DNA from: CAZHOV01 sp964534315
Lineage (GTDB): Bacteria > Bacteroidota > Bacteroidia > Chitinophagales > Saprospiraceae
Length of the DNA: 29,658 bases
NCBI GenBank assembly: GCA_964534315.1
Contig: CAZHOV010000063.1
Coordinates: 1-29,658, forward strand
Direction of reading: 5' to 3'
Under the pieces are notes generated by a model. It was not told the DNA's origin and did not search any database. It worked only from the letters and a program-made list of their open reading frames with translations. This document shows, piece after piece, positions 1 to 8,399 of this stretch (positions within the stretch are counted from its first letter, which is position 1; every line of letters begins with the position of its first letter). Position numbers and translations under genes: made by a program.

Positions 1-1362
1 CTGGACCTGACCGACAGGGGTGTCCCTTTCGAGTCTTTGCGCACCATTCCCCAAACCGGTTTTCTGTTACAACAGGAAGATAATCTACCCAAAAACAGAA
101 ATTGGGAGGATGTGAACATCGCCTCCCACGAAACCTGCCAGAAGGATAAGATCAGCTTCGCCGCTAATTTCAAGATCATTGAGCAGGAATCCAACAAAGT
201 AAAGGCCCGAAGGATACTGCAGAAAGTAGAAGAGGATAACCTCATCATTAACCCGCCTTATCCTCCGATGACGGAAAATGAAATTGATACTTCCTTTGAT
301 CTACCTTATACCCGTCAGGCACATCCCAAATATAAAAAGCGTGGTTCTGTACCCGCTTATGAGATGATCCGATTCTCGGTCAACATGCACCGGGGCTGTT
401 TTGGGGGATGTAGTTTCTGCACCATATCTGCTCACCAGGGTAAATTTATCGCCAGCCGGTCGCAGGAATCGATCATGAAAGAGGTGGATCAGATCACTCA
501 AATGTCTGATTTCAAGGGCTACATTAGTGACCTTGGCGGTCCTTCGGCAAATATGTACCGCATGAAGGGTAAGGTTCAGGAGATTTGTGATCGCTGTGTA
601 GCCCCTTCTTGCATTCATCCAGTGGTGTGCAGTAACCTGGATACCAGCCATAAGGCGATGACCGAGATCTATAAAAAAGTAGATGCGCACCCTGAAGTAA
701 AAAAAGCTTTTGTGAGTAGTGGTATCCGCTATGACTTATTGGTGGATAGTTATAATAAGAAAAACGACGGCAGCCTGGACGAGTATATGGATCAATTGGT
801 GGGAAATCACGTTTGCGGGAGATTAAAGGTGGCACCCGAGCACACCTCTGATGATACCCTAAAGGTGATGCGAAAGCCTTCGTTTAAACACTTTCACGAG
901 TTTAAAAAGAAGTTCGATCACTACAATAAAAAGCATGGTCTCAACCAGCCGCTAATTCCCTATTTCATCTCTAGCCACCCCGGCTCTAAGATGGAAGATA
1001 TGGCCAATTTGGCAGCAGAGACCAAAGATATGGGCTTCAAGCTGGAGCAGGTACAGGATTTTACACCTACTCCCATGACGGTGGCTACTATTATATATTA
1101 CACCGGCTTACACCCTTATACGTTGCGGCCTGTATATGCTCCAACCTCCAAAAAAGAAAAGAAAAATCAGCATTTATTTTTCTTCTGGTATAAAAAAGAA
1201 AACCATCAGATCATTCGTGACAAGCTAACGCAAATGGGGCGGGAAGACCTGATTGAGAAGCTGATCAGCGACAAGAAGAAATTCCAAAAGAAAGAAAATA
1301 TTAAGCGGCGAAGGAAGCGCAAACGTTCGCCAAAGAAGGGCAACGTACGAAGGTCTCAATAA
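1..1362 (+). CDS. YgiQ-family radical SAM protein, 5' end outside window
   Basis: This is the C-terminal part of a YgiQ-type radical SAM protein. The frame is open from base 1 (LDLTDRGVPFESLRTIPQ), so the true start lies upstream; the TTG at 37 is not the start. Counting from that TTG, the cluster CxxxCxxC is seen as CFGGCSFC (residues 121-128) and would hold the [4Fe-4S] cluster that cleaves S-adenosylmethionine. The residues after it (TISAHQGKFIASRS) and the later VAPEHTSDDTLKVMRKPS stretch are typical of the family. The last 30 residues are very rich in Lys and Arg, which suggests contact with nucleic acid, although the substrate of YgiQ is unknown. Family members are usually 600-740 residues, so about a third of the protein is missing. 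The MFS gene begins 13 bp after the stop, so the two may be co-transcribed. Confidence 0.93.
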   Translation: MDLTDRGVPFESLRTIPQTGFLLQQEDNLPKNRNWEDVNIASHETCQKDKISFAANFKIIEQESNKVKARRILQKVEEDNLIINPPYPPMTENEIDTSFDLPYTRQAHPKYKKRGSVPAYEMIRFSVNMHRGCFGGCSFCTISAHQGKFIASRSQESIMKEVDQITQMSDFKGYISDLGGPSANMYRMKGKVQEICDRCVAPSCIHPVVCSNLDTSHKAMTEIYKKVDAHPEVKKAFVSSGIRYDLLVDSYNKKNDGSLDEYMDQLVGNHVCGRLKVAPEHTSDDTLKVMRKPSFKHFHEFKKKFDHYNKKHGLNQPLIPYFISSHPGSKMEDMANLAAETKDMGFKLEQVQDFTPTPMTVATIIYYTGLHPYTLRPVYAPTSKKEKKNQHLFFFWYKKENHQIIRDKLTQMGREDLIEKLISDKKKFQKKENIKRRRKRKRSPKKGNVRRSQ

Positions 1363-1375
1363 AAAACCTCCCCCT

Positions 1376-2695
1376 ATGGCCCCCTCATCCCCTACTACCA
1401 CTGTTCCAATATTCCCGGTTTTAATGGTCAATTTTATTGGAATGTTGGGGTATAGTATTGTCATTCCCATCCTGGTATTCATGGTCAAAAAGTTTGGTGG
1501 CAATGAGTTTATATATGGGGTGTTGGGCTCCGTTTATCCTGCTTTTCAATTAATTGGGGCACCATTGCTAGGCCGATGGTCGGACAGTATTGGCCGCAAG
1601 CAGGTGTTGTTTATTAGTCAGGTGGGCACCTTTCTGGCGTGGTTATTATTCATTCTGGCCTTGTGTTTACCGATTACCAAACTCGTGGATGTCAATTCCT
1701 CCTGGGCTGGTTCATTTGCTATTTCTGTACCATTGATCATTTTAGTGGCTGCTCGGGCGTTGGATGGATTAACAGGAGGAAATGTTTCGGTGGCCAACGC
1801 GTACCTTTCTGATATTTCAACAGAGAACAATCGAAAAGCTAATTTTGGAAAAATGGCTTCTTCCACCAGTTTAGGTTTTGTCATTGGTCCGGCTTTAGCA
1901 GGAGTACTTGGAGCCACTATTTACGGAGAGATTTTACCAGTCATTATAGCAGCTATCATTTCTCTGGTTGCTATTTTTGTGATCCAAGTTGTATTACCTG
2001 AATCCCGGCAAGATTTAGTAGATCCGGGCCTAAAGAGTCTTAAACTCAGCAAATTGTTTCAGATAGAACACCGGGAGTGTTATAAGATGAAAAATTGCCC
2101 GGATACCGGACTTAAGATGGTTTTAAAAATTCCGGAGATTCCTTTATTGTTTACCATATACTTTCTCGACTTTTTTGGCTTTAGCTTTTTTTATTCCGGG
2201 TTTCCCATATTTGCATCTGGCGAACTAGCGTGGACGCCTGCCCAATTAGGCATTTTTCTTACCCTTTCCAGTTTGATCATGATCGTTGTCCAGGGCCCGG
2301 TGTTGACCTATTTATCCGATAAGGTAGAAGATAGCCAATTGGTTATTTTCGGAAGCCTTTTATTAAGCAGTAGTTTCTTCGTTCTTCCCATGGGCACTAT
2401 TTTCGCCGTCTATGCAGCTAATGTTTTGCTCTCTGTCGGTAATGGATTGATGTGGCCCAGCTTTCTTTCCATCCTCTCAAAAAGCGGGTCTACAAAAGTA
2501 AAAGGTACGATATTGGGCTATGCGAACAGCATGGGCAGTCTGGCTAGCATTTTCGGATTGATCTTTGGCGGCTTGCTTTTTAGTGTTATTGGTCCGTCGG
2601 TGTTTTGGATTGCGGCGGGGTTGATGTTTTTGATCTTTGTATTGGCTTTTCGACTTAGAGACAATTCTCTTGCAAAGCAAGATTCATTTAATTAA
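1376..2695 (+). CDS. MFS transporter, DHA1/TetA-like exporter
   Basis: A 439-residue inner-membrane major facilitator protein with about 12 hydrophobic segments. The loop after the second helix carries MFS motif A as GAPLLGRWSDSIGRKQ (residues 61-76). The helix-4/5 region contains ALDGLTGGNVSVANAYLSDI, which resembles the TetA/DHA1 drug:H+ antiporter group. A hydrophilic insert of about 45 residues (around 215-255, containing HRECYKMKNC) sits between the two six-helix halves and is longer than usual. The substrate cannot be read from sequence; drug or metabolite export is the family expectation. ATG at 1376 gives the normal N-terminus directly before helix 1, and there is no Shine-Dalgarno, as is usual in Bacteroidota. 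It follows the radical SAM gene by 13 bp. Confidence 0.88.
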   Translation: MAPSSPTTTVPIFPVLMVNFIGMLGYSIVIPILVFMVKKFGGNEFIYGVLGSVYPAFQLIGAPLLGRWSDSIGRKQVLFISQVGTFLAWLLFILALCLPITKLVDVNSSWAGSFAISVPLIILVAARALDGLTGGNVSVANAYLSDISTENNRKANFGKMASSTSLGFVIGPALAGVLGATIYGEILPVIIAAIISLVAIFVIQVVLPESRQDLVDPGLKSLKLSKLFQIEHRECYKMKNCPDTGLKMVLKIPEIPLLFTIYFLDFFGFSFFYSGFPIFASGELAWTPAQLGIFLTLSSLIMIVVQGPVLTYLSDKVEDSQLVIFGSLLLSSSFFVLPMGTIFAVYAANVLLSVGNGLMWPSFLSILSKSGSTKVKGTILGYANSMGSLASIFGLIFGGLLFSVIGPSVFWIAAGLMFLIFVLAFRLRDNSLAKQDSFN

Positions 2696-2735
2696 GAATT
2701 AAGAGTGAAGAATGAAGAATGAAGAATGAAGGATG
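2694..2735. repeat. GAATGAA-rich short repeat, left of four-helix-bundle gene
   Basis: Immediately after the MFS stop the sequence is built of AATTAAG and three tandem 7-bp AGAATGA units. The inverse complement of the same wording (CATCCTTCATCCTTAATTCTTCAC) stands on the other side of the four-helix-bundle gene, so that small gene is bracketed by inverted short repeats. Confidence 0.6.
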
Positions 2736-2750
2736 TCTAGGTACTGTTGA

Positions 2751-3116
2751 TTAGGTTTTTTTTGCAATTTTTTCTTTTGTGGTCTTTATTATGGAGTTTA
2801 TGATCCGAATGATTTCTTTACATTCTTTGATCAGTCTTTTTGCCTCGTCCACTCTCAAATAACCACTTTGAAATAACAATCTTAACCAATAGTCAGTCTC
2901 TCGTGCTTCTTTTAGAGCTATATGAAATTTAGCAATGAAATCTTTTTTACTTTGAGCACCTTGTGCCTCTTCAATATTTGCTCCTATGGAAGTTCCACTT
3001 CGAAGCAATTGTCTCGACAAATCGTAACAATGAAACTTCTGATTTAACATTCGGTGAATATCAATTATCTCAAGCGAAAATGAAAATGACTTGTCCAGGA
3101 TTAGATGCTTACTCAT
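2751..3116 (-). CDS. four-helix-bundle protein (23S rRNA intervening-sequence protein family)
   Basis: A small, mostly helical protein of about 121 residues. The family signature is clear in YDLSRQLLRSGTSIGANIEE followed by AQGAQSKKDFIAKFHIALKEARETDYWL. These proteins were first found encoded in intervening sequences of 23S rRNA genes; most, like this one, are free-standing, and their function is unknown. The frame stays open upstream to 3164, but the residues there (MEFMMKIPLQGRK) are not family-like, so I choose ATG at 3116 (MSKHLILDKSFSF). The C-terminus is Lys-rich. The gene lies alone on the minus strand, with GAATGAA-type repeats on both sides, which makes past movement as a small cassette possible. 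Confidence 0.85.
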   Translation of the reverse strand: MSKHLILDKSFSFSLEIIDIHRMLNQKFHCYDLSRQLLRSGTSIGANIEEAQGAQSKKDFIAKFHIALKEARETDYWLRLLFQSGYLRVDEAKRLIKECKEIIRIINSIIKTTKEKIAKKT

Positions 3117-3185
3117 AACTATAGTTTTTCTACCCTGTAGAGGAATTTTCATCATAAATTCCATAAAAGTTTCTCAATTTTTTTT

Positions 3186-3238
3186 CATTCCTTTTCATTA
3201 TTCCCTCCAATTTTCATCCTTCATCCTTAATTCTTCAC
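3186..3238. repeat. GAATGAA-rich short repeat (inverted), right of four-helix-bundle gene
   Basis: Pyrimidine-rich stretch made of CATTCC, TTTTCAT, CATCCTT and TTAATTCTTCAC words. Read on the minus strand it gives GTGAAGAATTAAGGATGAAG, matching the repeat at 2694-2735. The stop codon and last few codons of the zinc-ribbon gene (3227-3523) lie inside it, so the repeat supplies the 3' end of that reading frame. Confidence 0.55.
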
Positions 3239-3523
3239 CAACTTCCGATGAAACAGCCCTTGCCGCATTCGAAACGCCCATTTATTTCCCTTGCTTACTA
3301 CTGGAACGCCAAGTACTTCTCCGCATTCGGGGCAGGATAGGTTGGGTGCATCTTTGACATTTGTATAATGGCTTTTGTGTAGATTAGAGAGGGCTTCGGG
3401 TGCAGCAATGCGGTGGAAATATAGACGCAGTATTCCCTTTCCGGCGCCATATTTGTGATAGGTTAAAATATAAGTGCTGCATTTGCCGCAAAGGATTTTA
3501 TAGGTTTTGTATTTCTGGGCCAT
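3227..3523 (-). CDS. small zinc-ribbon-like hypothetical protein
   Basis: A 98-residue soluble protein with two cysteine pairs: CGKC (residues 12-15) near the N-terminus and CPEC (about 64-67) further on. Together they look like a split zinc ribbon. The region between is basic and aromatic (YHKYGAGKGILRLYFHRIAA), and the C-terminus is strongly basic (FRMRQGLFHRKLVKN), consistent with nucleic-acid contact, although no function is known to me. ATG at 3523 is followed directly by AQKYKTYKILCGKC, a natural N-terminus. The gene stands alone between repeats; its last codons fall within the GAATGAA-type repeat. Confidence 0.65.
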   Translation of the reverse strand: MAQKYKTYKILCGKCSTYILTYHKYGAGKGILRLYFHRIAAPEALSNLHKSHYTNVKDAPNLSCPECGEVLGVPVVSKGNKWAFRMRQGLFHRKLVKN

Positions 3524-3600
3524 AAGTGCTAAATTTAGCAGTGTAAAAAAGACAATAGAGTTCTTTTTTGCAAAGAAGAATTAAAGTAAAATATTAATTA

Positions 3601-3613
3601 AACGTGAGGTTCG
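3601..3613. repeat. 13-bp motif AACGTGAGGTTCG, copy 1
   Basis: This 13-mer recurs exactly at 24750-24762. Both copies are followed closely by an A/T-rich TTAA-A(7) run, and both lie upstream of a short minus-strand gene (starts 3523 and 24735). It could be the end of a small element or a regulatory site; the sequence does not decide. Confidence 0.4.
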
Positions 3614-3723
3614 GCGTTAACAAAAAAATTACTCCCAAGAGGGTACATTATCCTTTGTTGTAAAATAAACTGATAAACGGGAAGTATAATTATTCATATT
3701 CATTAACCTAAAAAAACAATAAG

Positions 3724-4170
3724 ATGAAACGTTTAACTTTTTTGGCCTTCTTTTTTGCAGGAATGCTTTTGTTCCAAAATAATGTGTTAGCTCAGTCAAA
3801 AGATCAAGCCGAATTAAAACAACTGGTGGAAGATTATGTAGCAGCTATTGAAAATGGTACCGGAGGAGTATTTTTTGATGAAATCGCAATGGAAGGCTAT
3901 TTTCTTACCAAGGATGACGGAAGTGTCTGGGAGCGTGCCAAAGTATTGAGTGCATTTCGCACCAATACCGACAATTATAATTCTATCCGATTGGGTGCTT
4001 GGCGTATCCAGGTTTACAAGAATTCCGCCGTTGTCAGTACCGTCCGAACAATTACCGGAACCCAGAGAAACGGCGCATCTCTAAATGAAAAACACCGCTA
4101 CACTGATCTTTTTATCAAGGAAAAGGGAGACTGGAAATTGGCGACGCAGACGCAAGCTCTATTGGAATAA
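3724..4170 (+). CDS. secreted NTF2-like (DUF4440-type) protein
   Basis: A 148-residue exported protein. Residues 1-23 form a signal peptide: a KR start, a hydrophobic core (LAFFFAGMLLF) and probable cleavage after VLA before Q. The remainder has the order of a SnoaL/DUF4440 cone fold: helix ELKQLVEDYVAAIENG, then FFDEIAMEGYFLTKDDGSVW, and the closing strands DLFIKEKGDWKLATQTQALL. Family members include enzymes and binding proteins, and no catalytic residue can be assigned here. It is transcribed alone, has no Shine-Dalgarno, and ends in front of a strong inverted repeat shared with the convergent phosphofructokinase gene. Confidence 0.75.
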   Translation: MKRLTFLAFFFAGMLLFQNNVLAQSKDQAELKQLVEDYVAAIENGTGGVFFDEIAMEGYFLTKDDGSVWERAKVLSAFRTNTDNYNSIRLGAWRIQVYKNSAVVSTVRTITGTQRNGASLNEKHRYTDLFIKEKGDWKLATQTQALLE

Positions 4171-4179
4171 TGAAAAGAA

Positions 4180-4251
4180 AATTAAAAGGAATGAAAGGTA
4201 ATGAAACTCTTGTTTTATTATCTTTTAATTCTTCTTTCATTCCTTTTAATT
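4180..4251. terminator. inverted repeat between convergent genes, probable bidirectional terminator
   Basis: An 18-bp perfect inverted repeat (4180-4197 with 4234-4251; arm ATTAAAAGGAATGAAAG plus one flanking pair) with a 36-nt spacer lies between the stop of the NTF2-like gene and the stop of the phosphofructokinase gene. It is AT-rich and suits termination from both sides. The arm belongs to the same GAATGAAA word family found at 2694, 3186 and 6905. Confidence 0.55.
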
Positions 4252-4254
4252 ACA

Positions 4255-5349
4255 TTAATCTCCAAAAGAGATTCCTATTGACTTAGCCACTTTAACCAGA
4301 TAGTGATCCGGTTTGACATATTTATTTTCTTTGATAGCTTCAAGAAGGGGGACGCTTTCCATCCGGTTATTGCGATAGGAAACCATTCGTCCAAACTCTT
4401 TATTTTGGACCATATCGAACGCCTTAAAACCCATAGAAGTTGCCAGGATACGATCATAGGCAATAGGGGTTCCACCTCTTTGGATGTGGCCTAAAATAGT
4501 TGTTCTGACTTGTGGTTTACAGCCCATTTCTTCGAGTTGAAGCCGGAGGAAATTAGCTACGCCGCCCAGTTTGACATGCTCATCGCCTATACTTTTGGCC
4601 TTTCTTCCGATCGTTTTTCCGTCTTGTGTTTTTGCCCCTTCAGCAATCACGATGTTCACAAAACCTTCTCCTTTATCATATCGCTTATTGATTTCTTCCA
4701 GGATCACTTTCGGATCATAGGGGATTTCAGGAATGATACAGATCTCTGCACCTCCTGCTATGGCCGTGTGGAGAGCGATCCAGCCGGCATCGCGGCCCAT
4801 GACCTCCATGATGATCACGCGGTGATGACTCTCGGCGGTGGTGACTAGTTTGTCGAAGCTATCTGTTGCGATTTGTACGGCGGTGGAGAAGCCGAATGTA
4901 CGATCCGTAGCAGATAGATCGTTATCGATAGTTTTGGGAACGCCTACTATGGGACACCCTTTCTCGAATAAAGCCTGGGAAATCTTCTGGCTCCCATCTC
5001 CGCCAATATTGACTACTGCGTCAAATCCGTGCGCTTTAATCCGGTCGACCAAATCTTGGCTCCGGTCAATTTTTTTCCAGGAGCCATCTGGTTGAGGTAT
5101 GGGGTATTCCAGGGGATTCCCCTTGTTTGTCGTTTTAAGTATGGTTCCACCTTTCACGTGTATCCCGGCAGTGACGCCGTTATCAAGCGGTATCAAAACA
5201 GGTGGATCGGCTAATATGCCGTTAAAAGCTTCCTTACTTCCGAAAACCTCCCATCCCCCTGTATGATGAGCCGATTTGGTAATGGCACGGATCACCGCAT
5301 TTAATCCCGGGCAATCTCCTCCTCCTGTACTGATCAGTAATTTTGACAT
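4255..5349 (-). CDS. pfkA: ATP-dependent 6-phosphofructokinase
   Basis: Phosphorylates fructose 6-phosphate to fructose 1,6-bisphosphate, the committed step of glycolysis, in the cytoplasm. With ATG at 5349 the protein has 364 residues and begins MSKLLISTGGGDCPGLNAVI, the standard phosphofructokinase N-terminus; the frame is open to 5373, but those residues (MNAQKNYI) look like leader. Further motifs are GGDGS (116-120), PKTIDND (138-144) with the catalytic Asp, and MGRDAGW (184-190). Gly in GGDGS, at the site where pyrophosphate enzymes carry Asp, points to ATP as donor. Lys in PKTIDND, where E. coli PfkA has Gly, is typical of the group III enzymes, in which donor use is less certain. Single gene, convergent with the NTF2-like gene and divergent from the YfcC-type carrier. 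Confidence 0.93.
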   Translation of the reverse strand: MSKLLISTGGGDCPGLNAVIRAITKSAHHTGGWEVFGSKEAFNGILADPPVLIPLDNGVTAGIHVKGGTILKTTNKGNPLEYPIPQPDGSWKKIDRSQDLVDRIKAHGFDAVVNIGGDGSQKISQALFEKGCPIVGVPKTIDNDLSATDRTFGFSTAVQIATDSFDKLVTTAESHHRVIIMEVMGRDAGWIALHTAIAGGAEICIIPEIPYDPKVILEEINKRYDKGEGFVNIVIAEGAKTQDGKTIGRKAKSIGDEHVKLGGVANFLRLQLEEMGCKPQVRTTILGHIQRGGTPIAYDRILATSMGFKAFDMVQNKEFGRMVSYRNNRMESVPLLEAIKENKYVKPDHYLVKVAKSIGISFGD

Positions 5350-5457
5350 AATGTAATTTTTTTGAGCGTTCATAAAAGTAGTTCTTTAATGCAATTTGTC
5401 CAAGAACCGCAAATTTTTATTTTCTTTGTAGGCAGTTCTCTAAAATAAACCAAACGG

Positions 5458-6903
5458 ATGATTCTTGAAAGACTGAAGCGTTTAAAGGTTCCTCACGTTT
5501 TTGCCTTGCTTACCTGGGTGGTACTTTTCTGTAGTATTCTCACTTACCTTCTTCCCTCTGGTTCTTATGACCGGGAAGTACGGACAGTCAAAGGAGTCAA
5601 CCGCACAGTGGTCGTACCCGGCACCTTTGAAGAATTGCCCAAACACTATTCGGTAAAGGGACTTTTTATTGAAGATAAAGTCGAAGGGAAAGCTACCCCA
5701 GTAGGATTGTTGGGCTTTCTGTCTGCCTTCCAGCGTGGCATGGAAGACGCCGCAGATATCATCTTTTTCATTTTTATTATCGGAGGGGTATTTGGAATAC
5801 TTCAGCGAACGGGCACGATTACAGCGGTTATCCATGGCCTGGTCCAACGCTTTTCCAATTCAGGCCCCTTACTTACCATTGTTTTAATGATCGCGATAGC
5901 CATAGGCGGCTCTACACTTGGAATGGGGGAGGAATTTATTCCACTGGTTCCAGTCTTTCTGTTTGTGGCCAAAGAGATGGGATATGACCGGATCTATGGA
6001 TTGGCGCTGGTAGTACTTGCCGCAGATATTGGATTTGCAGCTGCGACAACCAATCCGTTTACGGTGCAAATTGCTCAGGGTATTGCAGAAGTTCCGTTAG
6101 GAAGCGGAATCGGGTTTCGTATTATCTTTTTTATTTTCGCTATGGCAGTGACGCTCGTCCATGTCTTACGATATGGAGCAAAGATTAAAAAAGACCCGGC
6201 CAATTCTATTATGAAAGATGACGATTTTCATATCCCGGGTATTGAATTTACTGGTGAAACCATCAAAAAGTCGCATATCTGGATTGTCATTAGCTCAGCT
6301 GTCGTATTCACACTTATCCTATATGCAGTACAATCGATGGGATGGTGGATGGCAGAAATGTCAGCAGGTTTTCTACTGATGGGAGCGTTGGCAGTTATTA
6401 TATCGGGCTTATCGATTTCGGAAGCTACGAAAGCCTTTACAAAAGGGATGGAAGAAATGGTCGTGGCAGCTCTGGTCGTGGGCTTTGCCAAAGGTATTAC
6501 CGTTGTTTTACAGGATGGGCAGATCATGGATACGCTCATTTACTACGCAGCACAAACCTTACAAAATTTCCCCAATTATATTGCTGCGGAAGGTATGCTG
6601 ATCTTCCAGACGATTCTCAACTTCTTTATTCCTTCTGGTAGTGGCCAGGCTGCGACGACCATGCCGCTAATGGCCCCGCTTTCGGATGTATTGGGCGTGT
6701 CGCGCCAGACAGCGGTTTTCGCGTTTACCTGCGGAGACGGATTTTCCAATACCATTGTCCCTACTTCCGGCATCTTAATGGCGATGCTGAGCCTTGCTAA
6801 TATTCCTTATGAAAAGTGGCTCAAATTTGTACTCCCGCTATTTTTACAGCTTATGGTTTTGGCTGGTATCTTTTTAGCAATAGCAGTAGCGATAGGATAT
6901 TGA
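5458..6903 (+). CDS. YfcC-family carrier protein
   Basis: A 481-residue inner-membrane protein with about 12-13 hydrophobic segments, of the YfcC/DcuC-like ion-transporter family. Recognisable parts are the opening VPHVFALLTWVVLFCSIL followed by YLLPSGSYDR, the TLGMGEEFIPLVPVFL segment, and the C-terminal re-entrant motif FFIPSGSGQAATTMPLMAPL followed by CGDGFSNTIVPTSG. The substrate is not known from sequence: relatives have been linked to dicarboxylates or amino acids, so naming one here would be a guess. ATG at 5458 is the first start. It is divergent from the phosphofructokinase gene, with about 108 bp between the two starts, and convergent with yaaA. Confidence 0.85.
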   Translation: MILERLKRLKVPHVFALLTWVVLFCSILTYLLPSGSYDREVRTVKGVNRTVVVPGTFEELPKHYSVKGLFIEDKVEGKATPVGLLGFLSAFQRGMEDAADIIFFIFIIGGVFGILQRTGTITAVIHGLVQRFSNSGPLLTIVLMIAIAIGGSTLGMGEEFIPLVPVFLFVAKEMGYDRIYGLALVVLAADIGFAAATTNPFTVQIAQGIAEVPLGSGIGFRIIFFIFAMAVTLVHVLRYGAKIKKDPANSIMKDDDFHIPGIEFTGETIKKSHIWIVISSAVVFTLILYAVQSMGWWMAEMSAGFLLMGALAVIISGLSISEATKAFTKGMEEMVVAALVVGFAKGITVVLQDGQIMDTLIYYAAQTLQNFPNYIAAEGMLIFQTILNFFIPSGSGQAATTMPLMAPLSDVLGVSRQTAVFAFTCGDGFSNTIVPTSGILMAMLSLANIPYEKWLKFVLPLFLQLMVLAGIFLAIAVAIGY

Positions 6904-6904
6904 T

Positions 6905-6989
6905 TTTAATAGAAATGGAATAAAATACAATTAAGAGGGAAATAAAAATTATTTAATTCCTTTTCATTCTTATTTTAATTTCCTTTCAT
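6905..6989. repeat. AT-rich GAATGAA-type intergenic repeat between convergent genes
   Basis: The gap between the YfcC-type gene and yaaA holds GGGAAATAAAAATTATTTAA and, on the opposite sense, TTATTTTAATTTCCTTTCATTC, an imperfect inverted repeat using the same words as the inverted repeat at 4180-4251. A bidirectional terminator is the simplest role. Confidence 0.4.
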
Positions 6990-7751
6990 TCACTTTACGA
7001 ACACCCAATCCTTTTCCTTAGAGATCGATTCATCAAAAATATAACCTTGGACATCGAGCGTTTTCAACAACTCCGGATCGGTAATTTGTTGCTTGACAAT
7101 CTGCCGGGCCATGTCGCCGCGGGCTTTCTTGGCATTGAAAGCAATGATTTTCAACTTTTCACCCCGCCATTCTTTAAAGATGATATTGATCACTTCGCCC
7201 TGAAGTGCCTTCGGTTTTACAGATTTGAAATACTCTTTGGAAGCGAGGTTGATAATGGTTTGATTTCCGTTTGACTCCAGATCTTCATTGAGCAGTTTGG
7301 TGATCTTGTCCCCCCAGAACTCATATAAGTTATTTTTCCTTCTGATCTTAAGTGAAGTACCCATTTCAAGGCGGTAGGGCTGAATGCGGTCTAATGGCCT
7401 TAGCAGTCCATATAGACCAGACAGGATCCGAAGGTGTTCCTGAGCGAATTCGAGTTCCTTTTCAGTAAAATCATCGGCTTGCAAGCTTAAATAAACATCG
7501 CCTTTGAAAGCGAGCACCGCTTGCTTAGAGTTTTCTTCGTTGTACTCTGGTTCAAATGCTTGGTAGCGTTGCGCATTCAGGTTGGCCAGGTCTTCGCTGA
7601 TATTCATCAACTCTTTTAAGGATTTCTTACTTTTTTTCTTGAGTACCGATACCAATTTTTCACTCTCTTCCGGAAAGCGGATTTGTGAATGCATGTCTAC
7701 TTCGGTAGGCTGATAGTCTAATGATTTAGCAGGTGATAATAGTACGATCAA
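6990..7751 (-). CDS. yaaA: peroxide stress protein YaaA (DUF328/UPF0246)
   Basis: A 253-residue cytoplasmic protein. In E. coli YaaA is induced by peroxide and lowers unincorporated iron, limiting DNA and protein oxidation; the same role is inferred here. The family start IVLLSPAKSLDYQP is present. Other landmarks are SGLYGLLRPLDRIQPYRLEM (about 130-150), INLASKEYFK and the basic KIIAFNAKKARGDMARQIV segment, which match the family's conserved DNA-binding-like core. The start codon is TTG at 7751: the upstream frame runs to a TTA codon region with no ATG or GTG, and the protein motif begins right at this codon. Length is normal for the family. Convergent with the YfcC-type gene. Confidence 0.93.
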   Translation of the reverse strand: MIVLLSPAKSLDYQPTEVDMHSQIRFPEESEKLVSVLKKKSKKSLKELMNISEDLANLNAQRYQAFEPEYNEENSKQAVLAFKGDVYLSLQADDFTEKELEFAQEHLRILSGLYGLLRPLDRIQPYRLEMGTSLKIRRKNNLYEFWGDKITKLLNEDLESNGNQTIINLASKEYFKSVKPKALQGEVINIIFKEWRGEKLKIIAFNAKKARGDMARQIVKQQITDPELLKTLDVQGYIFDESISKEKDWVFVK

Positions 7752-7865
7752 AGCAGTATAATTTTGATGATTTATTTTATTTGCTAAAAATAACGGATTT
7801 TAGACCAATCTTGTTTAAACTTAGACCGTACCATTGCATGCTCTTTTCGATTTTTGTACTTTTGA

Positions 7866-8267
7866 ATATTCTTAAAAAGTGTTCATTTGGAAAAAGCATT
7901 TTCTTATATCATTCTTGTTTTTGCCTTTTTACTCATGGGGCATAACGAGCAACCAATAAAACATTTGGCTGCTTAAGATGGTCCTGTGCATCTACAACAA
8001 CTTCAAGATGGCATTACCGATCAGGGGCTTTTTTCAGGTATATATTCTCATTTCAAAGACTACCGTTCTATTTTTCAACATCCTAAATTCAACCTATTTT
8101 CCTTATCTGGAAGCGCTTCAGCAATTCTTTGCTTCTCCAATCAGCTTTTTGCTAAAAAATGGGTTCAATCGGAGCTGACCTTTCTTGCTATAAAACCCTT
8201 TCTGGTCAGAATAAACCGGCTGAAACAGATTGCTTTCCGAAAAGGAAAGGGCTATCCTTCCCGCTAA
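7866..8267 (+). pseudogene. possible decayed ORF
   Basis: The stretch 7752-8453 has no intact gene. One frame is open from 7866 to 8267 except for a single TAA at 7974. Before the stop it could encode a signal-like segment from TTG 7887 (MEKAFSYIILVFAFLLMGHN). After the stop it continues with DGPVHLQQLQDGITDQGLFS and SIFQHPKFNLFSLSGSASAI. I recognise no family. It could be a gene broken by one nonsense change or simply a chance open frame; overlapping frames are also open here, which weakens the case. Confidence 0.2.
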
Positions 8268-8322
8268 GATTAATTGATTTCTGTTAATATTTATTGCATA
8301 CGTTTTCGTCTGCACGTCAAAT

Positions 8323-8399
8323 GCTCGTTACGATGTCTTCGTCGTACCGCTCGTTAAGACGTCTTCTTCTTATTGCTCGTTACGACGTCATCGTCGTAC
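8323..8399. repeat. three tandem 26-bp repeats
   Basis: Units begin at 8323, 8349 and 8375 with an exact 26-bp period. The core is GCTCGTTACGAYGTCWTCGT followed by CGTAC; the middle unit is the most diverged. The array ends about 55 bp before the ATG of the SecD-P1-like gene. A hairpin GCATGCC-TCT-GGCATGC follows at 8411-8427. Because 26 is not a multiple of three and stops occur, this is not a coding repeat; tandem operator sites or slippage are possible. Confidence 0.7.

Noticed and set aside
3091..3357. 88-residue plus-strand frame across the four-helix-bundle start region
   Set aside because: It overlaps two better-supported minus-strand genes and the GAATGAA repeat, and has no family resemblance.
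8323..8399. 26-bp units considered as a mini CRISPR array
   Set aside because: Units are directly adjacent with no spacers, and there are only three of them.
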